Of a DNA stretch of 64,000 bases, positions 53,088-60,246 are shown one piece after another; position 1 is the stretch's first letter, and each line of letters opens with the position of its first letter. Made by a program: the position numbers and the translations under genes. Source of the stretch: an uncultured Chloracidobacterium sp. (lineage in GTDB: Bacteria > Acidobacteriota > Blastocatellia > Pyrinomonadales > Pyrinomonadaceae). The DNA lies in assembly GCA_936914845.1 (NCBI GenBank), contig CAKZGE010000003.1:372001-436000 (forward strand), in the 5' to 3' direction. The notes beneath the pieces were generated by a model. The model was not told the DNA's origin. It searched no databases and worked only from the letters and a program-made list of their open reading frames with translations.

Positions 53088-55373
53088 ATGTTGAATAGAT
53101 CTATGAAACATCTTCTTATAGCTGCAGCTATTTCGCTATTTTTTGCTTCGGCCAATTTCGGGCAAGCAGAACAGATCAATATAGTTCCGCAACCGGCCTC
53201 GGTGACAAAGCGAACCGGAACGTTTCGTTTCGATCAAAAAACGAAGATCGTTGCCGCAGACCGGACCGGCCGAGAGATGGCGGGCCTGCTCAATGATCTG
53301 CTGTTGGCGCGCTATGGATTCAAGATCGAATTTACCGACAAAAAACATTCTTCGAATGCCATTATCTTTCAAAATGTCGATCAGAAAGCCGGCGAAGCAT
53401 ACACGATCGATGTAGCGGATAAAACAATAAATGTTTCCGGCGGAGCTGCGGGGCTTTTCTATTCGGTCCAAACGTTGATGCAGCTTCTGCCGCCTGAATA
53501 TACCGGCCCGGTAAATATTCCTGCGATGAGCATCAAAGATTCGCCGCGTTTCAAATATCGCGGGATGCATTTGGATGTTTCGCGGCATTTTATGCCGGTC
53601 GAATTTATTAAAAAGTACATTGATCTGATGTCGCAGTTTAAGCTCAATTATTTTCACTGGCATTTGACGGACGATCAGGGCTGGCGTATTGAGATAAAAA
53701 AATATCCTAAGCTGACGGAGATCGGGTCGAAACGGCCCGAAAGCCATGAAGGACGATATTCGACCACTTTCAAGGGCGACGGCCGCCCGGTAGAGGGGTT
53801 TTATACACAAGAAGAGATAAAGGACGTCGTGCGTTATGCCAAGGCTCGTTACATAACCGTTGTGCCGGAGATCGAATTGCCCGGCCATGCCTCGGCGGCA
53901 CTTGCGGCGTATCCGGAGCTGGGAAAAGGTTGTGCCTCACCGGACTATACGTTCGAAGTGAAAAAGACGTGGGGCATTTTCAAAGAAGTATTCTGCCCGA
54001 CCGAAGAAACCTTTAAATTTCTTGAAGACGTTCTGGACGAGACAATAAAACTTTTCCCTGATTCGCCCTATGTCCACATCGGCGGCGATGAGGTCCTGAA
54101 GGATTATTGGAAAGAATCAGCTTACGTTCAGGAACTGAAAAAGCGTGAAAACCTTAAGGACGAACACGAAGTGCAGAGCTATTTTGTCCGTCGAATGGAA
54201 AAATTCGTTAATTCAAAAGGCAAAAAGATCATCGGTTGGGATGAGATACTTGAGGGCGGCATTGCTCCGAACGCGACCATTATGAGCTGGCGCGGAATGA
54301 AAGGCGGCATCGAGGCGGCAAAGCAAAAACACGATGTGATAATGACGCCGACAGACTTCGCCTATCTGGATTATGGCCAAGGCGACCCCGCCTATGAACC
54401 GCTAAATATCGGCGGATACGTACCACTTTCAAAAGTTTACGAATTTGATCCGGTTCCACCCGAACTTAATGCCGAAGAGGCAAAATATATCATCGGCGGC
54501 CAAGCAAATATCTGGACCGAATATATTGAAACGCCGGCTGCGGTCGAATATATGGCTTTTCCGCGAATGCTGGCGTTGGCAGAGGCAGTTTGGTCACAAA
54601 AAGCTGGACGCAATTTTGCTGATTTTGAACGTCGGCTTACGGCCCGCCTTCCAATGCTGGACAAGCAGAATGTGAACTACCGCATACCGGAACCGGGCGG
54701 TTTGCAGAATGTTGTGACCGGTGAAGCAGAAGTGACCGTGCGGTTGGAGCCGCGGCCGGGCACCGCTGTCTTCTACACCATTGATGGATCGACGCCGAAT
54801 GCAAAGACCGCTGAAGAATATAAAGGGCCGTTCAAAATGAAAATGGACGTCGGCGATGTCAAAACGCTAAAAACCATCGTGGTGCTTCCTAATGGGCGCT
54901 CCAGTTCCGTCTATGCCGCGACATTTGTTCGTGGAACGCTGCGCGAACCCGATCAAACGGAGGCGAACGAACCGGGCCTTAAATATGCGCTTTTTGCTCC
55001 CGGCAGCGATCAAAATCCGGCCAGCGGCGAAACACGTTCGATCTTGCTGACACAATTTGCCCAGCGTGCGGATCAATCAAAACCCTTTTCCGTTCAATTT
55101 GACGGCTATCTCAGGATCCCTACCGATGGAGTTTACGAATTGCAGCTGGATTCAACGTGGAACGCCGCCCTCCTATTAGGTGACACAGCCGTTATCGATA
55201 TGAGCGGAACGGCCGAGCGAAAAATAGGGTCGGCGATCGTGCCGTTAAAAGCCGGGCTGCATAAGGTATCGATCAGGTATGACCACCGCGGAGGAATACC
55301 GCATTTTCGCTTTCGGTATGGAATAAAAGGCCAAGGTTTGAGGCAGGCATATGGCGGCGAATTCGTTCACTGA
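53088..55373 (+). CDS. Beta-N-acetylhexosaminidase, GH20
   Basis: A 761-residue exported enzyme (a second in-frame ATG five codons on gives a cleaner signal peptide, ending NFGQA). A GH20b domain (about 30-150) precedes the (beta/alpha)8 barrel with PRFKYRGMHLDVSRHFMP, NYFHWHLTDDQGWRIEI and the catalytic Asp-Glu pair in VHIGGDEVL. C-terminal to it are a chitobiase-like domain (VFYTIDGSTPNAKTAEEY) and a PA14-like lectin domain (FDGYLRIPTDGVYELQL). It removes terminal GlcNAc/GalNAc residues from chitin oligomers or glycans, probably in the periplasm or at the surface. Confidence 0.93.
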   Translation: MLNRSMKHLLIAAAISLFFASANFGQAEQINIVPQPASVTKRTGTFRFDQKTKIVAADRTGREMAGLLNDLLLARYGFKIEFTDKKHSSNAIIFQNVDQKAGEAYTIDVADKTINVSGGAAGLFYSVQTLMQLLPPEYTGPVNIPAMSIKDSPRFKYRGMHLDVSRHFMPVEFIKKYIDLMSQFKLNYFHWHLTDDQGWRIEIKKYPKLTEIGSKRPESHEGRYSTTFKGDGRPVEGFYTQEEIKDVVRYAKARYITVVPEIELPGHASAALAAYPELGKGCASPDYTFEVKKTWGIFKEVFCPTEETFKFLEDVLDETIKLFPDSPYVHIGGDEVLKDYWKESAYVQELKKRENLKDEHEVQSYFVRRMEKFVNSKGKKIIGWDEILEGGIAPNATIMSWRGMKGGIEAAKQKHDVIMTPTDFAYLDYGQGDPAYEPLNIGGYVPLSKVYEFDPVPPELNAEEAKYIIGGQANIWTEYIETPAAVEYMAFPRMLALAEAVWSQKAGRNFADFERRLTARLPMLDKQNVNYRIPEPGGLQNVVTGEAEVTVRLEPRPGTAVFYTIDGSTPNAKTAEEYKGPFKMKMDVGDVKTLKTIVVLPNGRSSSVYAATFVRGTLREPDQTEANEPGLKYALFAPGSDQNPASGETRSILLTQFAQRADQSKPFSVQFDGYLRIPTDGVYELQLDSTWNAALLLGDTAVIDMSGTAERKIGSAIVPLKAGLHKVSIRYDHRGGIPHFRFRYGIKGQGLRQAYGGEFVH

Positions 55374-55395
55374 TATCGAGACCGCTTATTTTGAT

Positions 55396-55423
55396 TTGCT
55401 GAAAAATGATTTTGTATTATACT
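55396..55423 (+). promoter_or_regulatory. Sigma70-type promoter
   Basis: TTGCTG (55396-55401) and TATACT (55418-55423), 16 bases apart, just upstream of two small ORFs and the ribonuclease gene. Confidence 0.55.
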
Positions 55424-55454
55424 TGTCAAGAGTTTGCCGAAAGGAAGAAAAGCC

Positions 55455-55574
55455 TTGCGAATCGGGCAGACCGGACAGATATTACACTTCGGCCAGTGGG
55501 CCGAACAGATTTTAGAAAGGGTCGAGCACGATCATTATCGATATGTGCTCCCTGAGTTCAAAAGGAACCCATAG
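55455..55574 (+). CDS. Small ORF (39 residues), unknown
   Basis: TTG-initiated frame: it begins MRIGQTGQILHFGQWAEQIL and ends with TAG at 55572-55574. AGGAAG lies 8-9 bases before the TTG, and a promoter-like pair is about 30 bases upstream. The peptide has a mixed, protein-like composition (His, Tyr, Trp, charged). The same stretch also forms strong hairpins: TTCGGCC/GGCCGAA, and GAGCAC/GTGCTC. An RNA role is therefore equally possible. The ORF is followed by a T7 run. Confidence 0.35.
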   Translation: MRIGQTGQILHFGQWAEQILERVEHDHYRYVLPEFKRNP

Positions 55575-55604
55575 CGGTTTTTTTGAGAATAAAGAGATTC
55601 CTGC

Positions 55605-55757
55605 GTGAAAAATAGATCAATATTTCGGTTGCGAAAACGTGCGGCCGGACAGGTTTATCCTTTAACACGCTCAAAAATCTGTGCTGCTGCTTATCGCGGC
55701 GGCGATCTCGTCATCATCCGCCCGGCAATCCGTTCGCATTACACAACTCCTTACTAG
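55605..55757 (+). CDS. Small basic ORF (50 residues), unknown
   Basis: GTG-initiated frame: it begins MKNRSIFRLRKRAAGQVYPL and ends TTPY, with TAG at 55755-55757. It is rich in Arg and Lys. AAGAGA lies about 10 bases upstream. The stop is 45 bases before the ribonuclease start. I recognise no family, and a non-coding leader is an alternative. Confidence 0.3.
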   Translation: MKNRSIFRLRKRAAGQVYPLTRSKICAAAYRGGDLVIIRPAIRSHYTTPY

Positions 55758-55802
55758 ATCGGTAACCGATTATTTTTCTCGAACAAGGAATAACAATCAA
55801 AT

Positions 55803-58532
55803 ATGGGAAAAGAGTTGATCATTAGCGTCAACGGTCGCGAAAAAAAGATCGCGATCTTGGACAATGGCCGAGTGACCGAATTTTATATCGAACGCGGCGA
55901 AGAAAATTCCGGCATTGCCGGTAATATCTATAAGGGTCGGGTGCAGCGGGTCTTGCCTGGTATGCAATCGGCCTTTGTTTCGATCGGGCTTGAGCGCGAT
56001 GCATTCTTGTATGTATCCGATTTCTTCGACGAAGAAGAAGAGATCGAACGCATCGTGATGGAGAAATCGAAAAAAGGCTCGCCCGAAGATGCCAAGCGCG
56101 AAGCAAACGACCAGATCGAGCGTCGCCGTTTGGAACGCGAAAAGCAGATGGAATCTGCCCAGGAAATAACTGAACCGTTGGCCGCCGCGGTCGATGCGGG
56201 CGAAGGAACCGAAGAAAAACAAAATGAACGCAAAGGGCGTTCGCGCGGCAGACGCGGCCGCGGCGACCGTCAAAGCGAACATATAGAAACGCGGGAGATC
56301 GAAGCAACCGACGACGCGGACGAATTTGAGGCCGTGGCTGTCGAAGCGGTCGAGGTGATCGATGGAAGATCCGGCCGCGAATCGAAATTTATCGAGGCAG
56401 ACTTCGAAATACCAACCGATTCCGGTTTTGAACGTATCGTGGATGCCGACGAAGAAGGGCCGGGCGAGCTGTTCAAAGACGCCTACCGACAAGAATCGAT
56501 CGCAGATAAGGTGCGGGCAATTGAATTTGATATGGAAGCAATTCCGCAGGCAGAGGTCGGTTCGCTGCTGGCGGAGGTGACCGGCGGCGGGATGTTCGAA
56601 CGCATCGCGGACGAAGAGGAAACGCCGGAGCCGACGGCAAAGGCGAAAAAGTCTGCTCGATCGCGCAGATCGAAAAAAGCTGATGAGACCGCCATCGAAG
56701 AAGAAGCGGCGGTCGTTGAATCAGAGGAAACCGCAGAAAAGCCCGCAAAGAAAACAAAAGCCAAGGCGGCGGCAAAGCCAAAGGCCGCAGCTAAAGGGAA
56801 AGGCCGTTCGAAAAAAGCTAATGCGGAAGACACATTAGCAGATGCCGAAGCCAGCGAAAGCGAACCCGAAGAAAAGGCTGAAATGGCTGTTCGCCGGGGC
56901 GGACGCGGCCGCCGGCGCAACAACAATCGCCGAAAGAGCGAGGGCGGCGCCGAAAATGGCGAAGAAGTAACGGATGCCCCTAATGCAGAGCCTGACGAGG
57001 ACATCGACATCACCGAAGCGCCGAACGTCGATCCGACGGTCGATGCGGAAGAAGATACGGTCGAAGAAGAAGTCGCGGTTGTCGAAACCGAGGACCAGCC
57101 GGAACCGAAAGAAACTCGCGAAAGCGGGGGCCGCAACAACAGTCGGCGCAATAGCAATCGCGAAGGAAGAGACAATCGCGAAGGAAGAGACAATCGCGAG
57201 GGTCGAGAGAATCGTGATGGACGGGAGAATCGTCAGCGCGACCGCGGAGCAGAACGCGGCGGTGAGCGCGGAGATCGTAATGACCGCGGAGATCGCGGCG
57301 AACGGCGCCCATCGCCGACCATCTCAGACCTGCTTCGCGAGGGGCAAGAGATCCTCGTGCAGATCGCAAAGGAGCCGATCGCTCGTAAGGGTGCCCGCAT
57401 CACGTCGCACATTGCATTGCCCGGCCGCTATTTGGTCTATATGCCGACGATCGAGCACCTTGGTGTTTCGCGCAAGATCGAATCGTCGAACGAACGCGGC
57501 CGGCTGCGTACATTGATCCAACGCATCCGCCAGGATGAAGAGATCCCTTCGGGAGGCTTTATCGTTCGTACAGCGGGAATCGGAATTTCTGAGGAAGATC
57601 TGAGACAAGACGCCAAATATCTGGTGCGGACGTGGAAAGACATCAAGCGAACGTCTGAAAAGGCGAAATCGCCGGCCCTGGTCCATCAGGATCTCGACAT
57701 TGTGCAGCGGATCCTTCGCGACCAGCTTTCCGATGATTTTACCGCCATTCGCGTGGACAGCGAAGAAGAATATCTGCGGACGGTCGAATTCATTAACCGC
57801 ATTCAACCGCGCATGGTCAATCGGGTGAAACTTTATACACGTGATGAACCGATCCTTGAAGCCTACGGTGTTCAGGAAGAGATAGATAAGGCGCTTAAAC
57901 CACGCGTTTGGCTGAAATCCGGCGGCTATCTCGTTATAAACCAAACCGAGGCTTTGGTGGCCATTGATGTCAATACGGGTAAATTTGTCGGCAAAGGAAA
58001 TGCCCGTTTAGAAGATACGATAACCCGCACCAATATGGAGGCGGTCGAGGAGATCGCCCGCCAGATCCGGCTCCGCGATCTGGGCGGCATCATTGTTCTA
58101 GACCTGATCGATATGGAGGACCGCCGCAATCGGCATAAGGTCTCGCAGGCATTGCAAGAGGCGTTGGCCGGTGATAAATCGCCGACCAAGGTACTTTCTT
58201 TCAATGATTTTGGGTTGATAATAATGACCCGCAAGCGCGTCAAGCAGTCGCTCGAACGCACAATGTGTGCTCCCTGCGAATATTGTGAGGGGGCCGGTTG
58301 GATCAAATCGCCGTCAACCGTCTGCTATGAGATATTGGCAGATGCCCGCCGCATGGCAAAACAACTTGATGATGTCCGGCAAACTACGCTGCGTGTTCAC
58401 CCGGAGGTCGCAAAGGCGCTAAATGGTGTCGAGCGGGCGGTATTTGAAGAGATCGAAGCATATCTCGGCAATGTTGATCTGACGGCGGATAAAGCCATTC
58501 ATCAGCAACAATACGATTTTGCATTCATTTGA
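55803..58532 (+). CDS. rng: Rne/Rng-family ribonuclease with large insert in the S1 domain
   Basis: A 909-residue RNase E/G. The N-terminal half of an S1 domain (about 1-85: ANIYKGRVQRVLPG-like, here GNIYKGRVQRVLPGMQSAFV) breaks off at FLYVSDFF. About 410 low-complexity residues rich in Glu, Ala, Lys and Arg follow. The S1 domain then resumes at about 500 with ISDLLREGQEILVQIAKEP. The catalytic part has VAIDVNTGKFVGKGNARLED and LRDLGGIIVLDLIDMEDRR (metal Asp residues), and CAPCEYCEGAGW is the zinc-link. It processes rRNA and degrades mRNA. The long 5' region could allow autoregulation. Confidence 0.9.
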   Translation: MGKELIISVNGREKKIAILDNGRVTEFYIERGEENSGIAGNIYKGRVQRVLPGMQSAFVSIGLERDAFLYVSDFFDEEEEIERIVMEKSKKGSPEDAKREANDQIERRRLEREKQMESAQEITEPLAAAVDAGEGTEEKQNERKGRSRGRRGRGDRQSEHIETREIEATDDADEFEAVAVEAVEVIDGRSGRESKFIEADFEIPTDSGFERIVDADEEGPGELFKDAYRQESIADKVRAIEFDMEAIPQAEVGSLLAEVTGGGMFERIADEEETPEPTAKAKKSARSRRSKKADETAIEEEAAVVESEETAEKPAKKTKAKAAAKPKAAAKGKGRSKKANAEDTLADAEASESEPEEKAEMAVRRGGRGRRRNNNRRKSEGGAENGEEVTDAPNAEPDEDIDITEAPNVDPTVDAEEDTVEEEVAVVETEDQPEPKETRESGGRNNSRRNSNREGRDNREGRDNREGRENRDGRENRQRDRGAERGGERGDRNDRGDRGERRPSPTISDLLREGQEILVQIAKEPIARKGARITSHIALPGRYLVYMPTIEHLGVSRKIESSNERGRLRTLIQRIRQDEEIPSGGFIVRTAGIGISEEDLRQDAKYLVRTWKDIKRTSEKAKSPALVHQDLDIVQRILRDQLSDDFTAIRVDSEEEYLRTVEFINRIQPRMVNRVKLYTRDEPILEAYGVQEEIDKALKPRVWLKSGGYLVINQTEALVAIDVNTGKFVGKGNARLEDTITRTNMEAVEEIARQIRLRDLGGIIVLDLIDMEDRRNRHKVSQALQEALAGDKSPTKVLSFNDFGLIIMTRKRVKQSLERTMCAPCEYCEGAGWIKSPSTVCYEILADARRMAKQLDDVRQTTLRVHPEVAKALNGVERAVFEEIEAYLGNVDLTADKAIHQQQYDFAFI
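57156..57245 (+). repeat. 18-base tandem repeat inside the ribonuclease gene
   Basis: About five consecutive 18-base units encoding NREGRD-like hexapeptides. The first two (57156-57173 and 57174-57191) are identical; later units drift. Located in the basic end of the disordered insert. Likely prone to length variation. Confidence 0.85.
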
Positions 58533-58557
58533 TCGCAGAAGCAGATCATCCCCAAAT

Positions 58558-58698
58558 GAGGGTGTCTGAAAAGTCATTTTCTGTGTCTTTATTCTGTGTA
58601 TTCTGTGGTTTATATCCTGCAAACATCAGGAAATACCACAGAATACACAGACCTAAAACCGAAATACACAGATATGATCCAACTTTTCAGACGGCCCC
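58558..58698. repeat. Palindromic MITE-like element, copy B
   Basis: About 140 bases. Outer ends GAGGGTGTCTGAAAAGT and ACTTTTCAGACGGCCCC are imperfect inverted repeats. Inside, TCTGTGTATTCTGTGGT (58593-58609) pairs perfectly with ACCACAGAATACACAGA (58635-58651), with a further CCTG/CAGG at the tip. Starts 26 bases after the ribonuclease stop and ends in a T-run. End sequences resemble copy A at 38725. Confidence 0.7.
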
Positions 58699-58713
58699 TT
58701 TTTTCTATTGCGG

Positions 58714-59547
58714 TCAAAGCTTTATGCCTTTTTTCAGGGATTTGGCGTCTTTAGGTTTGGCAAACACCGAATCGGGGATCTTTTTATTGAATTCGATCGA
58801 TTCGTAATTTATGCGAGAGGTCGGTTTACCGTCAGTGGTCCGGTCAATGATGAAAGGTGTTCCTATGCCGCCGAATTCGTGAAATTGAGCATACCGGTCT
58901 TCTTCCTTCACCGTCGAACCGTCTGCCATTTCCCGGCTGTAGATCGCTTTGACGGGAATTGCTTCGTCCGACGTAAATTCAAATTCGACCGTCATTCCGT
59001 CTTTATAGATTAGCTTCAGAACATCGTTTCTTTTACCGAGCGTAGCTTGGCGGCGGCCGACATACGTTAGCTCGGCATCACCTTTCCAATGTCCGCGCAG
59101 CAGATTATCAAGACTGACCCGAATTCCGCGTCTGAAATTTTCGATCTGTTCCGGCGTTTGTTCCCTGATCGCTTCCTGATCTCCGTCATACACCCAACCC
59201 GTATCTCCGATATTGACCTGGGCCGAACGGACTCCGCTGCCTTTGAAATCGGTCCGCTCCTTGTCCGGATAAACGATGACATCGGTAAAAGTTTGAAAGG
59301 ATATCACCGCACCATCGCGAATGACACTGAACCTGCCGCGTCCGATCTGTGTTTTCACATTCAGATATTTTTCGCCGCCCAGATTTTTGATTGCTTTTTG
59401 AATGACCGCCTCGGCTTGCGGGTCAGATACCTCATGCAATGCAGGTTTTGGTTTATCTAAAATTTTCAATTGAGAATTCTGAGCGGTGGCAAAGGCCGTA
59501 AGACAGAAGCTCCAAAAAAGTGATATTAAAACAAATTTTATTTTCAT
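58714..59547 (-). CDS. LolA-like secreted protein
   Basis: A 277-residue protein with a signal peptide (about 1-22, ending ATAQ). The mature part begins with a segment typical of acidobacterial LolA-like proteins (QAEAVIQKAIKNLGGEKYLNVKT...GRGRFS). Beta-strand-rich motifs follow: YPDKERTDFKG, DTGWVYDGDQEA, LKLIYKDGMTVEFEF. These proteins probably bind lipid or lipoprotein in the periplasm. The start overlaps the PIN gene's stop by four bases, so expression may be coupled to the toxin. Confidence 0.75.
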   Translation of the reverse strand: MKIKFVLISLFWSFCLTAFATAQNSQLKILDKPKPALHEVSDPQAEAVIQKAIKNLGGEKYLNVKTQIGRGRFSVIRDGAVISFQTFTDVIVYPDKERTDFKGSGVRSAQVNIGDTGWVYDGDQEAIREQTPEQIENFRRGIRVSLDNLLRGHWKGDAELTYVGRRQATLGKRNDVLKLIYKDGMTVEFEFTSDEAIPVKAIYSREMADGSTVKEEDRYAQFHEFGGIGTPFIIDRTTDGKPTSRINYESIEFNKKIPDSVFAKPKDAKSLKKGIKL

Positions 59548-59912
59548 TTTTCTAAAGGATCAATTGTTTTAAGAGAATCTATCCGCCGGAAATCTTTAAT
59601 ATTGCTTGTTATAAGTTCAAAATTATTCACAATTGCGGTAGCCGCGATAAGAGAATCGCCAAGCGTCATTTTACGTATTTGCTTGAGTTCAACAGCTTTT
59701 GCGATCACTTTATCAGAAACAGGCAGGATCAACGTTTGTTCGAAAAATGCTTCGAACGAAATTCTATCTTCCGGCGACAGCTTATCAAATCCCAAAACTT
59801 CGACAACGCTGATCACGGAAACGCAGAACGAATGTTTCGATAGGAATTCACGTAGCTTACCATGATCCGGTTTGGCCGCATTGATGATGACATTACTGTC
59901 GAGAAGTATCAT
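59544..59912 (-). CDS. PIN-domain toxin (VapC-like)
   Basis: A 122-residue PIN protein. The first acidic residue is in MILLDSNVIINAAKPD, the Glu is in SVISVVEVLGFDKL, and the third acidic site is in KMTLGDSLIAATAI, with ITSNIKDFRRI completing the set. All four metal-ligand positions seem to be present, so it should be an active endoribonuclease. Its ATG overlaps the upstream gene's TAA by one base. It converges on nothing; the LolA-like gene follows in the same transcript. Confidence 0.88.
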   Translation of the reverse strand: MILLDSNVIINAAKPDHGKLREFLSKHSFCVSVISVVEVLGFDKLSPEDRISFEAFFEQTLILPVSDKVIAKAVELKQIRKMTLGDSLIAATAIVNNFELITSNIKDFRRIDSLKTIDPLEK

Positions 59913-60172
59913 TATCTTCCGGGAAGTGATCGGTCTTTTCTAATATTACGCTGCCACTTAACCGGATCTTTGATCGTAACTAAACCACCCCGATCAGCTA
60001 TCTCCTGCAAAATTGCCACCACCTTTTTGCTATCTGTTTTAGGCAGTTCAGCCGATTGTTCCCTTTCAATCACATAGACACCAACTGATTCGTGAGTTTT
60101 GACGCTTTCCGGCACGTCTGCATCCCATACAATACGGTCACCGTGAATTGTGGCTTTGTACTTCTCCAGCAT
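59912..60172 (-). CDS. Probable antitoxin partner of the PIN toxin
   Basis: About 86 residues from the ATG at 60172 (MLEKYKATIHGD); the open frame extends to 60205. The N-terminal part (YKATIHGDRIVWDADVP) looks like a short beta-strand swapped-hairpin region, and the basic C-terminal end (DPVKWQRNIRKDRSLPGR) could bind the toxin. I do not recognise a named antitoxin family. The one-base overlap with the PIN gene is the main evidence. Confidence 0.7.
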   Translation of the reverse strand: MLEKYKATIHGDRIVWDADVPESVKTHESVGVYVIEREQSAELPKTDSKKVVAILQEIADRGGLVTIKDPVKWQRNIRKDRSLPGR

Positions 60173-60246
60173 AAGTCTTCTCCCCAAAAAAGGCTTTGAT
60201 GACACTTTATCACCAAAGCCTTAGATGCAAAAAGTTATCTCCGAGC

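Noticed and set aside
57156..57245. CRISPR-like array
   Set aside because: The repeats are 18 bases, contiguous without spacers and in frame within a gene.
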